Shown here: positions 25,473 to 36,240 of the stretch, piece by piece | How the letters are laid out: the number at the start of each line of letters is the position of its first letter | How positions within the stretch are numbered: the stretch's first letter is position 1 | Assembly: GCA_012032555.1 (NCBI GenBank) | Contig: JAAUSR010000006.1 | Coordinates: 1 to 40,779, forward strand | Length of the DNA stretch: 40,779 nt | DNA from: Thioploca sp. | GTDB lineage: Bacteria > Pseudomonadota > Gammaproteobacteria > Beggiatoales > Beggiatoaceae | Direction: 5' to 3' | The notes under the pieces: generated by a model | Databases searched by the model: none | What the model was told of the DNA's origin: nothing | Seen by the model: only the letters and a program-made list of their open reading frames with translations | Made by a program: the position numbers and the translations under genes

Positions 25473-26792
25473 TTAAACAACCGTTACCCCAATACGGTGG
25501 CAAGCATTGTTAAGGTAACCTTTGGGATTCCAATTAGGAACTACCATCGGTTGGGAATGACCTTGACTATCTACCGCTCTGGCCCAGATTTCATAATATC
25601 CTTTCATGGGAAAATTAATTGCTGCTGTCCAGTGTTGCCAAGCAAAACGATTGACCGGTGATTTTAGTTCTGCTTTTACCCAAGTTGCGCCAAAATCGTT
25701 AGAAACATAAAGCTCCTTCACTTCTAAGTCTCCAGCCCAGGCATGACCACGAAATACTAATTTTTCACCCAGCGAATGAGAAATTCCGGTTTGAGGATAA
25801 GTAATGATAGATTTTACCGGCATCGATTCAATAATACACATTTTATCATCCAGAACTTTTGAACCGGGTGCCACTGGTTCGCAAGGTACCCGGTAAGAAT
25901 CACCCATCATTTTTTCGCCATCATGCACTTTATTTCTAATAACAATTCGTTTAAGCCACTTGCCTGAAGTTGAACCGGCCCAACCACCACAAACTAGTCT
26001 TAAAGGATGTCCATTCAGTTGCGGAATATTTTCTCCATTCATAGCCCAAGCAATCAAGGTTTCATCTTCTAAGGCTTTTGCTATCGGAACACCTCTAGAA
26101 ATAGAAATTTTATTGGGATCACCACTTAAATGGGTATCAGCACCATAGTAACCAATATAAACCGCATCTTTCTTAATACCGCATTTTTCTAAAACATCTT
26201 TTAATCTAACGCCGGTCCATTGTGGACAACCAACAGCACCAAATGTCCATTGATTACCGCTAGCCGGAGGATTAAAAGCACTTCTGCCATTACCGCCACA
26301 TTCGAGTTGGAGCTGATAAGTATAGGCCTTGAAATCACGTTTTAAATCAGCTATTGACAAGGTCATTGACTGTTCACAAGATTCTCCACCGATTGCTACG
26401 GTCCACTCATCCGGTACGACATTTGTTGGTGGCACGCCATTATTTCTCACAAACAGCCGATTAGCTGGGGTAATTTCGTCATCGAGCAAATGGGCCGGCG
26501 TTTCCGCATTAATGGGTCGATCTTCTAAAACCACTAAACCGGGTTTACCTGGTATGGTCAACGGTTCATCTGCCGTACCAGCTATCGCCATCGGAATAAG
26601 TCCACCGGGCATATTTTCAGCGAACGGAATATGAGCACCAACGATTGCTGACATAGCTAACAAGCTGCTTTTTTTCAAAAACCCTCTTCGAGTTATGGGA
26701 TCAACCTGTCTTCCCCACAAGAGTTGATCTGCTCTTTCAGGATCATTAGCATAAAGTTCGTATATACCACGTTGTAGTTGTTTATCTTTCAT
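25473..26792 (-). CDS. Sulfite dehydrogenase-like molybdoenzyme (SorA/SoxC type), Tat-exported
   Basis: 439-aa sulfite-oxidase-family protein. A twin-arginine signal (ITRRGFLKKSSLLAMSA) lies at ~33-50 after an unusual charged leader, so the folded cofactor enzyme is exported to the periplasm. The molybdopterin domain carries LFVRNNGVPP, QLECGGNGRSAF with the Mo-ligating Cys (~165), and GVRLKDVLEKCG. The C-terminal ~110 residues form the Mo-co oxidoreductase dimerisation domain (GHAWAGDLEVKELYVSNDFGATW, WARAVDSQGHSQP). It likely oxidises sulfite to sulfate, or acts as a SoxC-like sulfur dehydrogenase. The dihaem cytochrome downstream is the probable partner. No other sox genes are present, so SorA versus SoxC cannot be settled. 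Confidence 0.88.
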   Translation of the reverse strand: MKDKQLQRGIYELYANDPERADQLLWGRQVDPITRRGFLKKSSLLAMSAIVGAHIPFAENMPGGLIPMAIAGTADEPLTIPGKPGLVVLEDRPINAETPAHLLDDEITPANRLFVRNNGVPPTNVVPDEWTVAIGGESCEQSMTLSIADLKRDFKAYTYQLQLECGGNGRSAFNPPASGNQWTFGAVGCPQWTGVRLKDVLEKCGIKKDAVYIGYYGADTHLSGDPNKISISRGVPIAKALEDETLIAWAMNGENIPQLNGHPLRLVCGGWAGSTSGKWLKRIVIRNKVHDGEKMMGDSYRVPCEPVAPGSKVLDDKMCIIESMPVKSIITYPQTGISHSLGEKLVFRGHAWAGDLEVKELYVSNDFGATWVKAELKSPVNRFAWQHWTAAINFPMKGYYEIWARAVDSQGHSQPMVVPNWNPKGYLNNACHRIGVTVV

Positions 26793-27177
26793 TTTATTCT
26801 CCTGAATAGTTCATCTACCTTGAACAATAAGAATCCATAGTTAATACAATTGGAGTTCATTATTAACTTTTTTATTTTATATCAACTTTATTTATTCAGT
26901 AAAGACTATGATATCACTCGATTTCCAAAATAAGTTTTGAACAGTTTTCGATAATCATACTGGCTAAAACAAAAGAGGATATTAATTTTGGAAGTAGGGA
27001 CTATCAGCGTATCATCTGTTAACGTAAGAATCATCGAAGGGGATAACTTACTTCCCAAAGTAAAGTATAGTAAGCTTCCTATTGCTAAACGAAAGTTATC
27101 CCTCGGTGTTTTGAATTATCGAACTACTCATTCTTAATGTGGATTTGGCGCTAACGTGTTGTACTTCTAATTTGGTG
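26793..27177. other. Spacer upstream of the sulfite dehydrogenase gene
   Basis: No gene recognised. It contains an inverted repeat: GGGATAACTT (27040-27049) and AAGTTATCCC (27093-27102), 43 bases apart. This could be a hairpin or operator, or mark the end of the UDP-glucose dehydrogenase region upstream. Confidence 0.5.
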
Positions 27178-28509
27178 TTAAATTTTTCCACGTCCAATGG
27201 CATAATAAGTAAAACCTCTACTTTGCATGCGTTGCGGATCATACAAATTACGTCCATCAAAGATAACCGGAAATTTTAAATACGCTTTGATCAGATCAAA
27301 ATCCGGACTCCGAAACAATTTCCATTCGGTAACAATAATCAAAGCATCTGCATTTTGCAGTGTTGCCTCTGGGGTATCACATAACAATAAATCAACTCGT
27401 TCACCATATAAACGCCGTGTTTCCGGCATTGCTTCCGGATCGTAAGCTTGAATGATAGCACCCTGTTCCCATAGTGCTGCCATTAACTTGCGGCTAGGTG
27501 CTTCACGCATGTCATCTGTATCCGGTTTAAAAGCTAAACCCCACAGCGCAAAACGCCGACCGAGTAATTGGCCTTGAAAATGGTTATTAATTTTTTGAAA
27601 TAAAACTTGCGGCTGTTGCTGATTAACCGCTTCAATGGCTTTGAGAATTCGAGTATCTACCCCGAATTGTTGAGCAGTGTATATCAATGCTTGTACATCT
27701 TTAGGAAAGCAAGAACCACCATAACCACAACCTGGATAAATAAAATGAAAGCCAATACGTGGATCTGAGCCAATCCCAATGCGGACCTGTTCAATATCAG
27801 CTCCAACTTGTTCAGCAATCAGCGCAATCTCATTCATAAAACTAATTTTAGTTGCTAAAATAGCATTAGCCGCATACTTGGTTAACTCAGCAGAACGAAT
27901 ATCCATTATGATTAGTTTATTGTGATTACGATTGAAAGGCGTGTAGAGTTCTCGCATGATAGGGACAACTTGGTCTGGGTTATCGGTGCCAATTACAATG
28001 CGGTCAGGTTTGGTAAAATCTTCAAGCGCCGCACCTTCTTTTAAAAATTCAGGATTAGAAACGACATCGAAATGACATACAACACCACGCGCATTAAGTG
28101 CTGCTTGCACCGTTTCTCGTACCTTATCGGCAGTACCCACCGGAACAGTTGACTTATCTATAATGAGTTTATAATCCGTCATCTGTTGACCAATGGTTTG
28201 AGCCACTTGTAATACATATTGTAAATCAGCTGAACCATCCTCATCAGGTGGTGTTCCAACTGCGATACATTGAATTTCACTTTGTTTAACGGCTTGAACC
28301 ACATCGGTAGTAAATTGCAAACGCCCCATAGCCAAATTAGTTTTTACTAATGCCGCTAAACCAGGTTCATGAATAGGTACATTGCCTTGTTGCAAAGCAG
28401 CCACTTTCTGCACATCAACATCAACACAGCAAACGTGATTACCCACTTCGGCAAAACAAGCTCCAGTGACTAACCCAACATAACCTGAACCAAAAACGCT
28501 AATACGCAT
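27178..28509 (-). CDS. ugd: UDP-glucose 6-dehydrogenase
   Basis: Oxidises UDP-glucose to UDP-glucuronate with two NAD+, supplying exopolysaccharide or lipid-linked sugar synthesis. N-terminal Rossmann motif [29 protein letters not shown], then [25 protein letters not shown] and the catalytic Cys in [10 protein letters not shown] (~260). The C-terminal domain has [18 protein letters not shown]. Length of 443 aa is typical of the short bacterial type. The ATG at 28509 is unambiguous. It is divergent from the moeB-like gene with a 139-bp shared promoter region. No other polysaccharide genes are nearby. Confidence 0.95.
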   Translation of the reverse strand: MRISVFGSGYVGLVTGACFAEVGNHVCCVDVDVQKVAALQQGNVPIHEPGLAALVKTNLAMGRLQFTTDVVQAVKQSEIQCIAVGTPPDEDGSADLQYVLQVAQTIGQQMTDYKLIIDKSTVPVGTADKVRETVQAALNARGVVCHFDVVSNPEFLKEGAALEDFTKPDRIVIGTDNPDQVVPIMRELYTPFNRNHNKLIIMDIRSAELTKYAANAILATKISFMNEIALIAEQVGADIEQVRIGIGSDPRIGFHFIYPGCGYGGSCFPKDVQALIYTAQQFGVDTRILKAIEAVNQQQPQVLFQKINNHFQGQLLGRRFALWGLAFKPDTDDMREAPSRKLMAALWEQGAIIQAYDPEAMPETRRLYGERVDLLLCDTPEATLQNADALIIVTEWKLFRSPDFDLIKAYLKFPVIFDGRNLYDPQRMQSRGFTYYAIGRGKI

Positions 28510-28578
28510 GAGAAGATTACCTGTATAATAAATTTATTATTTGTTAAATTCGTGTGGATTGCCGGCACAACCCCGTTA

Positions 28579-28608
28579 TTGAGAATAATTTTCTATAATT
28601 CGTATCAT
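28579..28608 (+). promoter_or_regulatory. Possible sigma-70 promoter for the moeB-like gene
   Basis: TTGAGA (28579-28584) and TATCAT (28603-28608) are separated by 18 bases, 40 bases before the ATG at 28649. Both boxes match the consensus at four or five of six positions. Assigned by eye only. Confidence 0.35.
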
Positions 28609-28648
28609 AACAAAATTCGTTCCAAACTATTTTTTTGATTGAAAATCA

Positions 28649-29395
28649 ATGGATAATAATCAATTATTACGTTACAGTCGCCAAATTTTATTGCCCCAGG
28701 TGGGTGTAGAAGGTCAAGAACGGTTGCTTCAAGCTAAAGTATTGATTGTTGGAATGGGTGGTTTAGGTTCACCGGCAGCGATGTATTTAGCCGCAGCCGG
28801 TGTTGGACATTTGTTCATTAGTGATTTTGATAAAGTCGATTTATCTAATTTACAACGCCAAATTATTCACCGTACCACGGATATTGGTCGATACAAAGTT
28901 GATTCAGCCCGCGATACCTTATTAGCACTTAATCCTCTCATTGCGGTGACTCCACTTTATCAGCAATGGAATGACACCAATTTGATTGCCCAGGTCGATG
29001 AAGTTGATGTGGTACTAGATTGTAGTGATAACTTACCCACCCGCTTGGCTATTAATCAGGCTTGTGTTCAAATGCAAACACCGCTGGTATCTGGTTCTGC
29101 AATTCGCATGGAGGGACAAATTTCGGTATTCCGTAATGATTTACCGAACAGTCCTTGTTATCATTGTTTATATCCCCATCCGGCTATCCCGGCAGAAACG
29201 TGTACACAAACCGGTATACTTGCACCAATAGTCGGTATTATTGGTAGTCTTCAAGCATTAGAAGCGATGAAATTAATTATGAAAGTGGGTGAAGTGCTGA
29301 TGGGAAAGTTATTGTTATTAGATGCCATGAAGATGGAATGGTATACCGTGAAATTAGCGAAAAATCCCCATTGTCCGGTTTGTCAAAATCATTAA
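28649..29395 (+). CDS. moeB: MoeB/ThiF-family adenylyltransferase
   Basis: E1-like enzyme that adenylates the C-terminal glycine of a small sulfur carrier (MoaD for molybdopterin, or ThiS for thiamine). Motifs: RYSRQILLPQVGVEGQERLL at the start, nucleotide-binding GMGGLGSPAAMYLAAAG (~35-50), SDFDKVDLSNLQRQIIH, LDCSDNLPTR, and two Cys pairs for zinc (CYHC and CPVC). Length of 248 aa matches MoeB and ThiF equally; there is no rhodanese extension. No moaD, moeA or thi genes flank it, so the pathway is uncertain. The molybdoenzyme encoded nearby needs the cofactor that MoeB helps to make. Confidence 0.85.
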   Translation: MDNNQLLRYSRQILLPQVGVEGQERLLQAKVLIVGMGGLGSPAAMYLAAAGVGHLFISDFDKVDLSNLQRQIIHRTTDIGRYKVDSARDTLLALNPLIAVTPLYQQWNDTNLIAQVDEVDVVLDCSDNLPTRLAINQACVQMQTPLVSGSAIRMEGQISVFRNDLPNSPCYHCLYPHPAIPAETCTQTGILAPIVGIIGSLQALEAMKLIMKVGEVLMGKLLLLDAMKMEWYTVKLAKNPHCPVCQNH

Positions 29396-29723
29396 TCCTA
29401 AACTTAGCTAATCTATACCTTACTGCTATGAAGCGATTAAACTAACCGGCAAACATCTTAATAATAGCGGAAATCTGATTTAAACTAGAATGAAACTTTA
29501 TGGGTTATGGGATGTCATCAGTAGAAATAAAATCCCTGATTCCACTTTGTTTCATCCGGGCTGCTTGCTTAGTCAGCCATTTCCCAGGAGAAATCATGAG
29601 CAAGGCGGTAGAATTAGTCAGTCGGATGGGTAGGATATTCCCTACAAACCAATGAATAGTGGATAATAACAATATGTTTTAATTCATTCCCAAATAATCA
29701 CTAAGCGTTACCGTCATTAGGCG
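29396..29723. other. Spacer with a 19-codon ORF
   Basis: There is no recognised gene. An AGGAG at 29586-29590 precedes ATG 29596, which opens a 19-aa frame (MSKAVELVSRMGRIFPTNQ) stopping at 29653-29655. It may be the truncated start of a lost gene. Nothing else of note. Confidence 0.35.
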
Positions 29724-30167
29724 CTAATAAACACGGAATGCGGCATGACAAGCCACACACTGTTGAGTAATTTTTGATAGCGCACCAATGGCTCGCTTTA
29801 TATCTCCGTCTACTGCGCTGTCCTGGGCAATAATGGCAAACTGACTGGCAGCCCGATGCATTTGTGTGCCGATTGCCTGCATTTCTTTCGGCATATAAGG
29901 TGCCATATGAGCAGCACCATGAGAAGCCAGCGAGGACATCCCAATTCGCTTCTCTGCGATTTCAGCAGCTTGGTCGAAAGCATCAGATGATAACGCCTGC
30001 TGAATTTCAGTTATAGCTAAAAGATGGTCACGCATGTTGCTTAATAGGTGTTGCTGCATCATCGGTGGAAACTCGACCAGTTGACGTGCGCCATTGTCGT
30101 TAGCAATAATAGGATTGCTCCCGGTCAGCGTGAAAAATACAAAGCTTAAAATCAATTTTTTCATCAT
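29724..30167 (-). CDS. Cytochrome c'-like monohaem protein
   Basis: 147-aa periplasmic protein with a signal peptide (MKKLILSFVFFTLTGSNPIIA). The mature part is all alpha-helical (HLLSNMRDHLLAITEIQQAL, AAEIAEKRIG, IGTQMHRAASQFA). It ends with one haem motif, CVACHAAFRVY, at the C-terminus, which is the arrangement of cytochrome c'. Members bind NO or respond to redox stress; the exact role here is unknown. Two adjacent ATG codons (30167 and 30164) are possible starts. It stands alone between moeB and actP. Confidence 0.8.
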   Translation of the reverse strand: MMKKLILSFVFFTLTGSNPIIANDNGARQLVEFPPMMQQHLLSNMRDHLLAITEIQQALSSDAFDQAAEIAEKRIGMSSLASHGAAHMAPYMPKEMQAIGTQMHRAASQFAIIAQDSAVDGDIKRAIGALSKITQQCVACHAAFRVY

Positions 30168-30380
30168 TATCTTTTCTTATTTTAACTAGCTCAATTGTTC
30201 CTAACAGACTACTCTTAAAATATTCATAATCATTTTTTCTTAAAAAGAAACATTTTTAATCTCGAAGCAACATTTCTCCAATTAGATTTATACAATTTAA
30301 CTGAACGAGGTTGAAAGTGAATTCCTTTACAACCTCGTTGCTAGATAATGGATAATCGTATCGAGATGAGTTTATAAATA

Positions 30381-32045
30381 TCAATGCGTTATTGCACCTT
30401 CGGCACCAATACCAGTCTGACAACGAATATCTTGAGCCTCAAATGCAGCCCGTTCTTTTATGGCCGAGTCACTATTATCTAGCATAGAGAAAAACCATGT
30501 ACTTAGAAAAGCCGCTGCCATCGAGAATAGCGCGGGATATTTATAAGGGAAGATAGGTTCGGCATTCTTTAACACATCGACCCATACCGTGGGACCAATA
30601 ATAACTAATCCAATAGCCGTGAACAAACCAATAAATCCACCTAGTAACGCGCCACGAGTCGTTAATCCAGACCAGAAGATCGACAGAATCAATACGGGGA
30701 AATTAGCACTCGCCGCTACTGCAAAAGCCAACCCAACCATAAAAGCTACATTTTGTTTCTGGAATTGAATGCCCAGATAAATAGCTAAAATACCTAATAA
30801 AACCGTTGCAATCTTAGAAATCCGCATTTCCTGCAATTCATCGACTTGACCGCGTTTGAAAACGTTGGCATATAAATCGTGGGAAACAGCAGAAGCACCG
30901 GCTAATGTCAACCCCGATACGACGGCCAAAATTGTGGCAAAGGCTACAGCAGAAATAAAACCCAAAAATATATTACCACCTAAAGCATGAGATAAATGGA
31001 TAGCGGGCATGTTACCACCTCCACGGAGTGAACCATCCGCTTGCAGGTATTCAGGATTGGTAGAGACCAACACAATCGCACCAAAACCAATAATAAAGGT
31101 AAGAATGTAGAAATAACCAATAAAACCCGTAGCGTAAAATACTGATTTACGCGCTTCTTTAGCATTAGCCACCGTAAAGAAACGCATTAAAATATGCGGT
31201 AACCCAGCCGTACCAAACATTAATCCAAGACCGAGTGAAATAGCGGAAACCGGATCGGAGACGAGATTACCGGGCGCCATAATTTTATCGTGATCTTTAT
31301 GCACTTCAATAGCTTTATTAAACATTTCTTCAAAACTAAATCCAAAAGTGCTTAATACCATCACAGCTAAAAAAGTGGCTCCACCTAATAGCAAAATCGC
31401 TTTGATGATTTGTACCCAAGTTGTGGCTAACATTCCACCAAACACGACATATAAAATCATGAGCATCCCAATAATAACCACGGCCATCCAGTAGTCTAAC
31501 CCAAACAAAAGTTCAATCAGTTGACCGGCGCCTACCATTTGGGCAATCAGATAAAGTAATACGGTAACCAACGTACCACAGGCGGCCATGGTGCGAATAG
31601 GTGTTTGCTGTAGCCGATAAGAAGCCACGTCAGCAAAAGTATATTTACCCAGATTGCGTAATTGCTCCGCCATCAGAAACATAATGATAGGCCAACCGAC
31701 CAAAAAGCCGATAGAATAAATTAAACCATCATACCCCTTAGCATAGACTAATCCAGAAATTCCCAGGAAGGAAGCGGCAGACATATAATCACCTGCAATC
31801 GCTAATCCATTTTGTAACCCCGTAATTCCTCCACCAGCTGTGTAAAAATCTTTAGCTGTTTTGGTACGCTGTGCTGCCCAATAAGTAATACCTAGAGTAG
31901 CTGATACAAATAGCAAGAACATTACAATGGCAGAAACATTAAGGGGTTGTTGTTGAACTTCCCCAGTCACCAGCGGACCAGCAGCAAATACACTCAAACT
32001 GAATATGACCAAACTGAATCCAGAGAAAATCAAGAAATTACGCAT
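30381..32045 (-). CDS. actP: Sodium:solute symporter, ActP-type acetate permease
   Basis: 554-aa inner-membrane protein of the SSS family with an N-terminal cleavable-looking segment and about 13 membrane helices. Motifs of Act[69 protein letters not shown] and [24 protein letters not shown]. It takes up acetate, propionate or similar monocarboxylates with Na+ or H+. Its ATG overlaps the yjcH stop by one base (TAATG), the classic yjcH-actP coupling. acs is not adjacent. Confidence 0.92.
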   Translation of the reverse strand: MRNFLIFSGFSLVIFSLSVFAAGPLVTGEVQQQPLNVSAIVMFLLFVSATLGITYWAAQRTKTAKDFYTAGGGITGLQNGLAIAGDYMSAASFLGISGLVYAKGYDGLIYSIGFLVGWPIIMFLMAEQLRNLGKYTFADVASYRLQQTPIRTMAACGTLVTVLLYLIAQMVGAGQLIELLFGLDYWMAVVIIGMLMILYVVFGGMLATTWVQIIKAILLLGGATFLAVMVLSTFGFSFEEMFNKAIEVHKDHDKIMAPGNLVSDPVSAISLGLGLMFGTAGLPHILMRFFTVANAKEARKSVFYATGFIGYFYILTFIIGFGAIVLVSTNPEYLQADGSLRGGGNMPAIHLSHALGGNIFLGFISAVAFATILAVVSGLTLAGASAVSHDLYANVFKRGQVDELQEMRISKIATVLLGILAIYLGIQFQKQNVAFMVGLAFAVAASANFPVLILSIFWSGLTTRGALLGGFIGLFTAIGLVIIGPTVWVDVLKNAEPIFPYKYPALFSMAAAFLSTWFFSMLDNSDSAIKERAAFEAQDIRCQTGIGAEGAITH

Positions 32046-32353
32046 TATTTCACATCCTTTCTGATTTGCTTAGTTAACTCGTCAAATTCGGTGTTAGCCC
32101 GTTGTACATAAATACCAGTTAAGATGAACGCTAATATAATGATAAGCATACCAATAGGAATGCCAATACTGGTTATCATTCCTTCGCTAACCGGTTTACC
32201 CAACCAAGCGGGATTAAAAGCGATTAATAGAATAAAAGTATAATAAATAACCAACATAATAAGGGAAAGTACCCACGCGAAAGCACTTCGTTTCCTGACT
32301 AATTCGAGGTACTTTGGATGTTGTTGTATTTTTTTTACGAGGTCTTCTTGCAT
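32045..32353 (-). CDS. yjcH: DUF485 membrane protein (YjcH-like)
   Basis: 102-aa inner-membrane protein with two helices ([22 protein letters not shown] and [19 protein letters not shown]). The family signature is [16 protein letters not shown] at the N-terminus and a short charged tail ([13 protein letters not shown]). DUF485 proteins almost always precede ActP-type symporters, as here, and are thought to support them. The ATG at 32353 starts [10 protein letters not shown]. Confidence 0.9.
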   Translation of the reverse strand: MQEDLVKKIQQHPKYLELVRKRSAFAWVLSLIMLVIYYTFILLIAFNPAWLGKPVSEGMITSIGIPIGMLIIILAFILTGIYVQRANTEFDELTKQIRKDVK

Positions 32354-32719
32354 AGTCTTTTCCTTCGTTTGAGAAGATTAATAAAGGAGGCAAGAGTCTA
32401 GCATAATTTAAAATAATTATGACTCCATTTTTAATTTTAATGATTTTTATAAAAAAATCCAATAAAAATTGATCTCAGCTTAACAGTTATCAACTAATTG
32501 TTATTCTTTAATGATTAACACAGATTGCCTATTAAAAAACCATTATCAATTACGAGTAACTCTTAACCGAGTTAAACCAAAATGCATTAGGATGCACCCG
32601 ACCACTAACTTAATGTTATTGAAGCATAGTAAACATCAGGCGTTGAGAAATGTAGCATATTAATTGAAGTAAATAGCTATGGGGTATTTAATTTTAGCTG
32701 CTTGAAATTTTTATCGAAT
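32354..32719. other. Spacer between NRPS end and yjcH
   Basis: 366 bases of AT-rich sequence with no gene recognised. The segment at 32605-32630 (CTAACTTAATGTTATTGAAG) loosely recalls the dispersed 18-mer at 313-330. The promoter for yjcH-actP should lie at its right end. Confidence 0.4.
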
Positions 32720-35700
32720 TCAAGTTATAACGTGTTGTTCTAAATACTGTTGTAATTGTTTTCCCAATACCTCTACCTGAGGTGTTATACAGAGTCTATC
32801 ATGGATTTTTGCTGGGATTTCACAAATTTCTATTTGACCAGCAGCCATTTGGCGGGCTAATTCCAGTTCTATCGCATTCTTAGCACACCATTCGCTTAAA
32901 TGAAACAAGACCATATCGCCACGATAAGGCGGCATAGCATAGTTGTTTAAGGTATATATAAAAGAATTAACAAACCGCGTATATTCTAACTGAGGAGATA
33001 AATTTTCTTGCGCTTTTCTATAGGATATTTTTCTTAAATATAAGTTAGTTAGACGATTTTTTTTGGAGCGGAGTTTTATTTTTAGTTTTCGCCATAGATA
33101 ACTTGGCCCCGTTTCCAATAATTTATACCAATGTTGGGAAAAAGACCAACGTGGATAATAAGGAATTGCTTGAATTAGTCCTAAAAATGCTATTGAGTGT
33201 CCCTGTTCTTGGAGTTGTCTTGCTAATTCAATAGCCATTTTGGCTAGCCCACAAAAACCAAAAATATAATAAGGTCCTTGTGGTTGAATGGATTGGATTT
33301 CTTGAATAAATCGTTTAGTCACTATATCTAAGGAAAATATTTGTGGATGTGATGATTGTAACCCAAGAATTTCTAAACGATAGACGGGTTGATCTGTACC
33401 CAGTACTTGACTTAAATTACGTACATAGTGACTTGGACACAAGAAAAACAAAATGGGACGAGTTCCTAATGGTTGAATTGTTTCTAATATAGTCCAAGCA
33501 CGAGACGCGGATTGTTCTTGTAATAATTGAGCTTGTTGTGCAATCGTTGGTGCTTGAAATAAGTTGATTAAAGGGAGACGTTTACCAAATTGTTTCTCAA
33601 TTTGATTAACTAAGGCAACGGCTAATAGGGAGTGTCCACCAAGATTAAAAAAATTATCATGTACACTGATAGTAGAAATTCCCAGTATTTTTTCCCAAAT
33701 TGACGTGAGTCGCTGTTCTAAATCACTGCGTGGGGCTACAAAAGTAATTGATTCTGGTACCGGAATGGGGAGTTGACGATAATTCACTTTACCATTGGGT
33801 AATAAAGGAATGGTATTTAATATCATGATGGCAGAAGGTACCATGTAATCAGGCAGTTTTTCTTTTAAGAATTGACGGAATTCATGACCAGTTGGAATAA
33901 CTAATTCTTGAGGCGGTGGGACAACATAAGCAACCAGTTGTTTTAAGCCAGGTTGATCTTCACGAATCATTGCGGTACTTTTTTGTACAGTGGGATGTTG
34001 TTGTAAAATGGCTTCAATTTCACTCAATTCAATACGATAACCTCTTAATTTTACCTGATAATCTTTTCTGCCACTAAATTCAATACTACCATCTAATCTA
34101 AAACGACCTAAATCACCGGTGCGGTAGTAACGATGTTGGTTTGGATCCGATGGAAATGCAACTGGAGTCAAATCGGGTTGTTGCCAATAGCCCAGTGCAA
34201 TATAGTCGCTTTTGATAGCTATTTCACCATAAAGTTCAGTTTCTTCACCCTGCTCATTGAGCAAAATAATCTCAGTTTTCTCAACAGGGTAACCCACTGG
34301 AACCGTTGGTTGTGGATTGGAACTTTGCTTATTGAGAAGACATTGTAAAGTAACAGTCGATTCACTCGGCCCTAAGCCATTAACAAATAGACAATGATTG
34401 GAGAAATATTGTTGGTAAGCGGCAAAATCGGCTTGGTAAACTTCTTCTCCACCCATGACAATTAAGCGTAGCTTGGGGAATCGATCGCTGGTAGTTAAGG
34501 TACTGATAAAATGCCGATAAACCGTTGGCGTTGAATGATAAATCGTTATACCTTGTTCTTGAATTAAGTTTTTGAGTGAGTACGCTTGATAATCCTCTTT
34601 TAAATTGATAGGACAAAGTGTGGCACCATTCAATAAAGCCGCAAAAATGTCCATAACGGCAGCATCAAAACTATAAGATGACAACAAACTTAACCGATCA
34701 TTCGCATTGATATGTAAGTTATTAGTATAGTTTCTGATAAAATGTAATACGTTACGATGATTTTGGATAACCCCTTTAGGTTGTCCAGTCGTTCCGGAAG
34801 TATATAAAAGATAAGCCAAGGTATCGGGAGAAATGACTGCTGGTAGTTTAGTTCCGGAGTTGACTTTGAGGTTATCAATATTAATCAATTTTCTGGTGGC
34901 TGAAGTTAAATTCTGTGCTAAAACGAAATGTAGATTATGTGTTAATAAAACCCGAGCTTGCGAGTCTTGTAAAATGTAAACCAATCGTTGAAAAGGTAAA
35001 TCCGGCGATAATGGGACATAAGTTAAACCCGCTGTTAATACACCCATTATCGCTACAATCATGGGCGCATCATGCTCAAACAACAAGCCAACGTTAGATT
35101 GTTCTCCATTGACCATTGGTAATAGTGCCTGCGCAACTTGATTCGCTTGTGCGTGTAATTGTGTATAGGTCAACTGAGTATGTGGGGTTTTAACAGCAAT
35201 ATGATGAGGATATTTTTTAACTTGTTGAGCAAATCGTGCCGGAATCGATTGTTCAATCTCAGCCTGAGTAAATTCGGTAAAGGGATTTATTGGGCGAACT
35301 AGCTTGGGTGGGTGTACTAATTGATTTCGCTCCGCCTCAGTCAGAATTCGCAAGCGAGACAAAGACTTTTCTGGATGAGCAACCATATCGGTTAGTAAAG
35401 TTTGCAGATGTCCCTCTAAACGTTGAATCGTACTCGCATTGAACAAATCAACATTGTATTCAAACCAACCTTCTAAATGCTCCGCCTTTTCGTACAATTC
35501 TAAAGTTAAATCAAACTTAGAAGTACCGGTGTTAATAGCAATAGGCGTGGTAGTTAGCCCAGCTAATTCTAAATTGGGAAAATCGAAATTTTGCAATAAG
35601 AAAAAGGTTTGGAATAAAGGATTGTGACTGAGATCGCGATCCGGATGAATTTTATCAACTAAGATTTGAAAAGATAAATCTTGATGTTGGTAAGCGGCTA

Positions 35701-36193
35701 AGGCAACATCATGAACCTGGTGTAAAAACGTAGTAAAAGCAGTTGATCCGGTGGGTTGCGTCCGTAAGATTAAAGTATTGATAAACAGTCCCAATACTTG
35801 TTCCCATTCCAGTCGTTGTCGATTAGCAATGGCAGTACCGACTAATATATCTGTTTGTCCCGTATAACGATACAGTAAAGTTTTAAAAGCCGCTAATAAC
35901 GTCATAAACAAAGTCACACCCTGTTGATGACTTAATTGTCGCAAAGCCAGGGTGAGAGCGGGTGCAATGACGATGACTTGCCGTGCACCACGATAAGTTT
36001 GTATCGGTGGACGCGGATAATCAGTTGGTAATTCGAGCACGGGCAAAGGCGCTGCTAATTGCGTTTGCCAATAAGCGAGTTGGGTATCTGCTAATGGAGT
36101 CGCTAACCATTGTGCTTGCCAGCGGCAAAAATCAACATATTGATAATAAGAATCCGTTGGTAAAACGGCGTTGGCTAAACAGACTGTATACAA
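32720..36193 (-). CDS. NRPS, C-terminal part: condensation (partial)-adenylation-carrier-thioesterase
   Basis: As sequenced this 1157-aa frame starts inside a condensation domain (YQYVDFCRWQAQWL, YWQTQLAAPLPVLELPTDYPRP, VGTAIANRQR, LSHNPLFQ). It is followed by an adenylation domain (~318-830: LLYTSGTTGQPKG, GLGPSESTV, YRTGDLGRF, LLPNGKVNYRQL), a carrier protein (DNFFNLGGHSLLAV, phosphopantetheine Ser) and a type I thioesterase (~915-1157). It is really the 3' part of one gene with the frame at 36241-38546; a missing T splits the HHxxxDG motif of the condensation domain. The thioesterase nucleophile motif reads GFCGLA, with Cys where Ser is usual; the later HDRLC supplies the catalytic His. 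The last domain releases the peptide, so this is the terminal module. The product is unknown. Confidence 0.88.
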   Translation of the reverse strand: MYTVCLANAVLPTDSYYQYVDFCRWQAQWLATPLADTQLAYWQTQLAAPLPVLELPTDYPRPPIQTYRGARQVIVIAPALTLALRQLSHQQGVTLFMTLLAAFKTLLYRYTGQTDILVGTAIANRQRLEWEQVLGLFINTLILRTQPTGSTAFTTFLHQVHDVALAAYQHQDLSFQILVDKIHPDRDLSHNPLFQTFFLLQNFDFPNLELAGLTTTPIAINTGTSKFDLTLELYEKAEHLEGWFEYNVDLFNASTIQRLEGHLQTLLTDMVAHPEKSLSRLRILTEAERNQLVHPPKLVRPINPFTEFTQAEIEQSIPARFAQQVKKYPHHIAVKTPHTQLTYTQLHAQANQVAQALLPMVNGEQSNVGLLFEHDAPMIVAIMGVLTAGLTYVPLSPDLPFQRLVYILQDSQARVLLTHNLHFVLAQNLTSATRKLINIDNLKVNSGTKLPAVISPDTLAYLLYTSGTTGQPKGVIQNHRNVLHFIRNYTNNLHINANDRLSLLSSYSFDAAVMDIFAALLNGATLCPINLKEDYQAYSLKNLIQEQGITIYHSTPTVYRHFISTLTTSDRFPKLRLIVMGGEEVYQADFAAYQQYFSNHCLFVNGLGPSESTVTLQCLLNKQSSNPQPTVPVGYPVEKTEIILLNEQGEETELYGEIAIKSDYIALGYWQQPDLTPVAFPSDPNQHRYYRTGDLGRFRLDGSIEFSGRKDYQVKLRGYRIELSEIEAILQQHPTVQKSTAMIREDQPGLKQLVAYVVPPPQELVIPTGHEFRQFLKEKLPDYMVPSAIMILNTIPLLPNGKVNYRQLPIPVPESITFVAPRSDLEQRLTSIWEKILGISTISVHDNFFNLGGHSLLAVALVNQIEKQFGKRLPLINLFQAPTIAQQAQLLQEQSASRAWTILETIQPLGTRPILFFLCPSHYVRNLSQVLGTDQPVYRLEILGLQSSHPQIFSLDIVTKRFIQEIQSIQPQGPYYIFGFCGLAKMAIELARQLQEQGHSIAFLGLIQAIPYYPRWSFSQHWYKLLETGPSYLWRKLKIKLRSKKNRLTNLYLRKISYRKAQENLSPQLEYTRFVNSFIYTLNNYAMPPYRGDMVLFHLSEWCAKNAIELELARQMAAGQIEICEIPAKIHDRLCITPQVEVLGKQLQQYLEQHVIT

Positions 36194-36240
36194 TTCGCTT
36201 AATTCTTTTATAAATAAACCAATTGACCAACCATCTGTAA

